Positions 63,805-64,000 of a stretch of DNA of 64,000 bases are shown here, piece by piece. The stretch covers positions 12,832 through 76,831 of the forward strand of contig CAYGUX010000011.1 of assembly GCA_964353175.1 (NCBI GenBank), given 5' to 3'. Made by a program: the position numbers and the translations under genes. The notes under the pieces are model-generated. The model worked only from the letters and a program-made list of their open reading frames with translations, ran no database searches and was not told the DNA's origin. The stretch comes from JAIYCX01 sp964353175 (GTDB taxonomy: Bacteria; Bdellovibrionota_C; UBA2361; SZUA-149; DAOLCO01). Within the stretch, counting starts at the first letter, position 1, and each line of letters opens with the position of its first letter.

Positions 63805-64000
63805 GCAATCCCGTATCCTCAAATCGACTACTGTCGGAACTTAAAATGAATATATAATAACAAAGTAAAGGTCCCAACGTATCCTAAAATCGACTACTGT
63901 CGGAACTGCGGGTGTTATTAATGGTCTTGAAGAAGCGTACCAACGTATCCTCAAATCGACTACTGTCGGAACTACGGCGGGTGAAGCCCGGTCGCGCTCA
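63805..64000. CRISPR. CRISPR array, edge, continuing beyond the window
   Basis: Three repeats of 36 nt at 63805-63840, 63871-63906 and 63937-63972, each sharing the core CGACTACTGTCGGAAC and TATCCT. Spacers at 63841-63870 and 63907-63936 are 30 nt each; the next begins at 63973 and is cut by the window end. The first repeat has a degenerate 5' third, so this is probably the array boundary. The 36+30 period is usual for class 2 (types II, V, VI) arrays; no cas gene is in the window, so the type cannot be set. Repeat 3' end can form CGAC-TACT-GTCG. Confidence 0.9.

Noticed and set aside
63549..63877. Open frames of 79 and 69 codons at the right edge
   Set aside because: They lie within the REP/MITE palindrome and CRISPR repeats, and their peptides reflect the repeat.
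63871..63972. Direct assignment of the array to Cas12a (type V-A)
   Set aside because: Only the short 3' hairpin and the TACTGT string resemble the V-A repeat; the stem is not TCTAC/GTAGA, so the type is left open.

Overview
The window is about 64 kb of low-GC bacterial chromosome. It looks like a flagellated, Gram-negative-type (diderm) bacterium: it has lipoproteins with lipoboxes, a LysM/M23 envelope peptidase, an MlaF-like ATPase, SecDF-YajC, and flagellar fliS, fliD and flaG. The gene content (FliS-linked glycosyltransferases with TPRs, a small FSF..VC protein family, a Ski2-like helicase, an ArgA-like N-acetylglutamate synthase) suggests a deltaproteobacteria-like lineage, but the sequence alone does not fix the phylum. 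Most genes lie on the minus strand.

Region 1-10.7 kb: the start of rsmH and mraZ (dcw cluster head, running off the left edge); a non-coding stretch with a possible structured RNA; two convergent paralogous small proteins; a Ski2-like RNA helicase encoded as two overlapping genes; an orphan MlaF-like ATPase; a Dus tRNA dihydrouridine synthase; a hybrid histidine kinase; a cold-shock protein with an acidic tail; and an unknown helical protein.

Region 10.7-25.7 kb: an Mrp-type ATPase without its cysteine motif, ftsZ with a long N-terminal extension, secF-secD-yajC-tgt-queA, a stomatin/NfeD pair, a UDG-like Fe-S protein, coaBC, a metallo-beta-lactamase-fold hydrolase and recD2.

Region 25.7-38.5 kb: a HepT/MntA toxin-antitoxin pair, a SemiSWEET, an AIM24-like protein, an inositol-phosphatase-family enzyme, an ArgA-like synthase followed by an arginine/dimethylarginine hydrolase, small hypotheticals, an HU/IHF protein, tRNA-Arg(CCT), an M23 lipoprotein, tRNA-Pro(GGG), dnaB, a TPR lipoprotein, a proline-rich repeat protein, a PH-domain membrane protein and a FliL-like lipoprotein.

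Region 38.5-53.3 kb is the most specialised part. Five consecutive minus-strand genes encode large glycosyltransferases (one fused to TPRs, one to a methyltransferase) and a small unknown protein. They lie directly downstream of fliS, two different fliD genes and flaG. Three sigma-28-like promoters with identical 12-nt spacers precede fliS, one fliD and flaG. The simplest reading is a flagellar filament cap/chaperone operon group coupled to flagellin glycosylation.

Region 53.3-63 kb: a crotonase, a SpoU methyltransferase, a holin-like membrane protein, ettA, a tail-anchored J-protein, a YihY protein, trpC with an altered active-site motif, guaA and guaB.

Region 63-64 kb: non-coding DNA carrying the edge of a CRISPR array (36-nt repeats, 30-nt spacers, exact 66-nt period), a detached older two-repeat piece with the same period, a shared flanking sequence beside both pieces, inverted repeats and a REP/MITE-like palindrome. 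Any cas genes would lie beyond the right edge.
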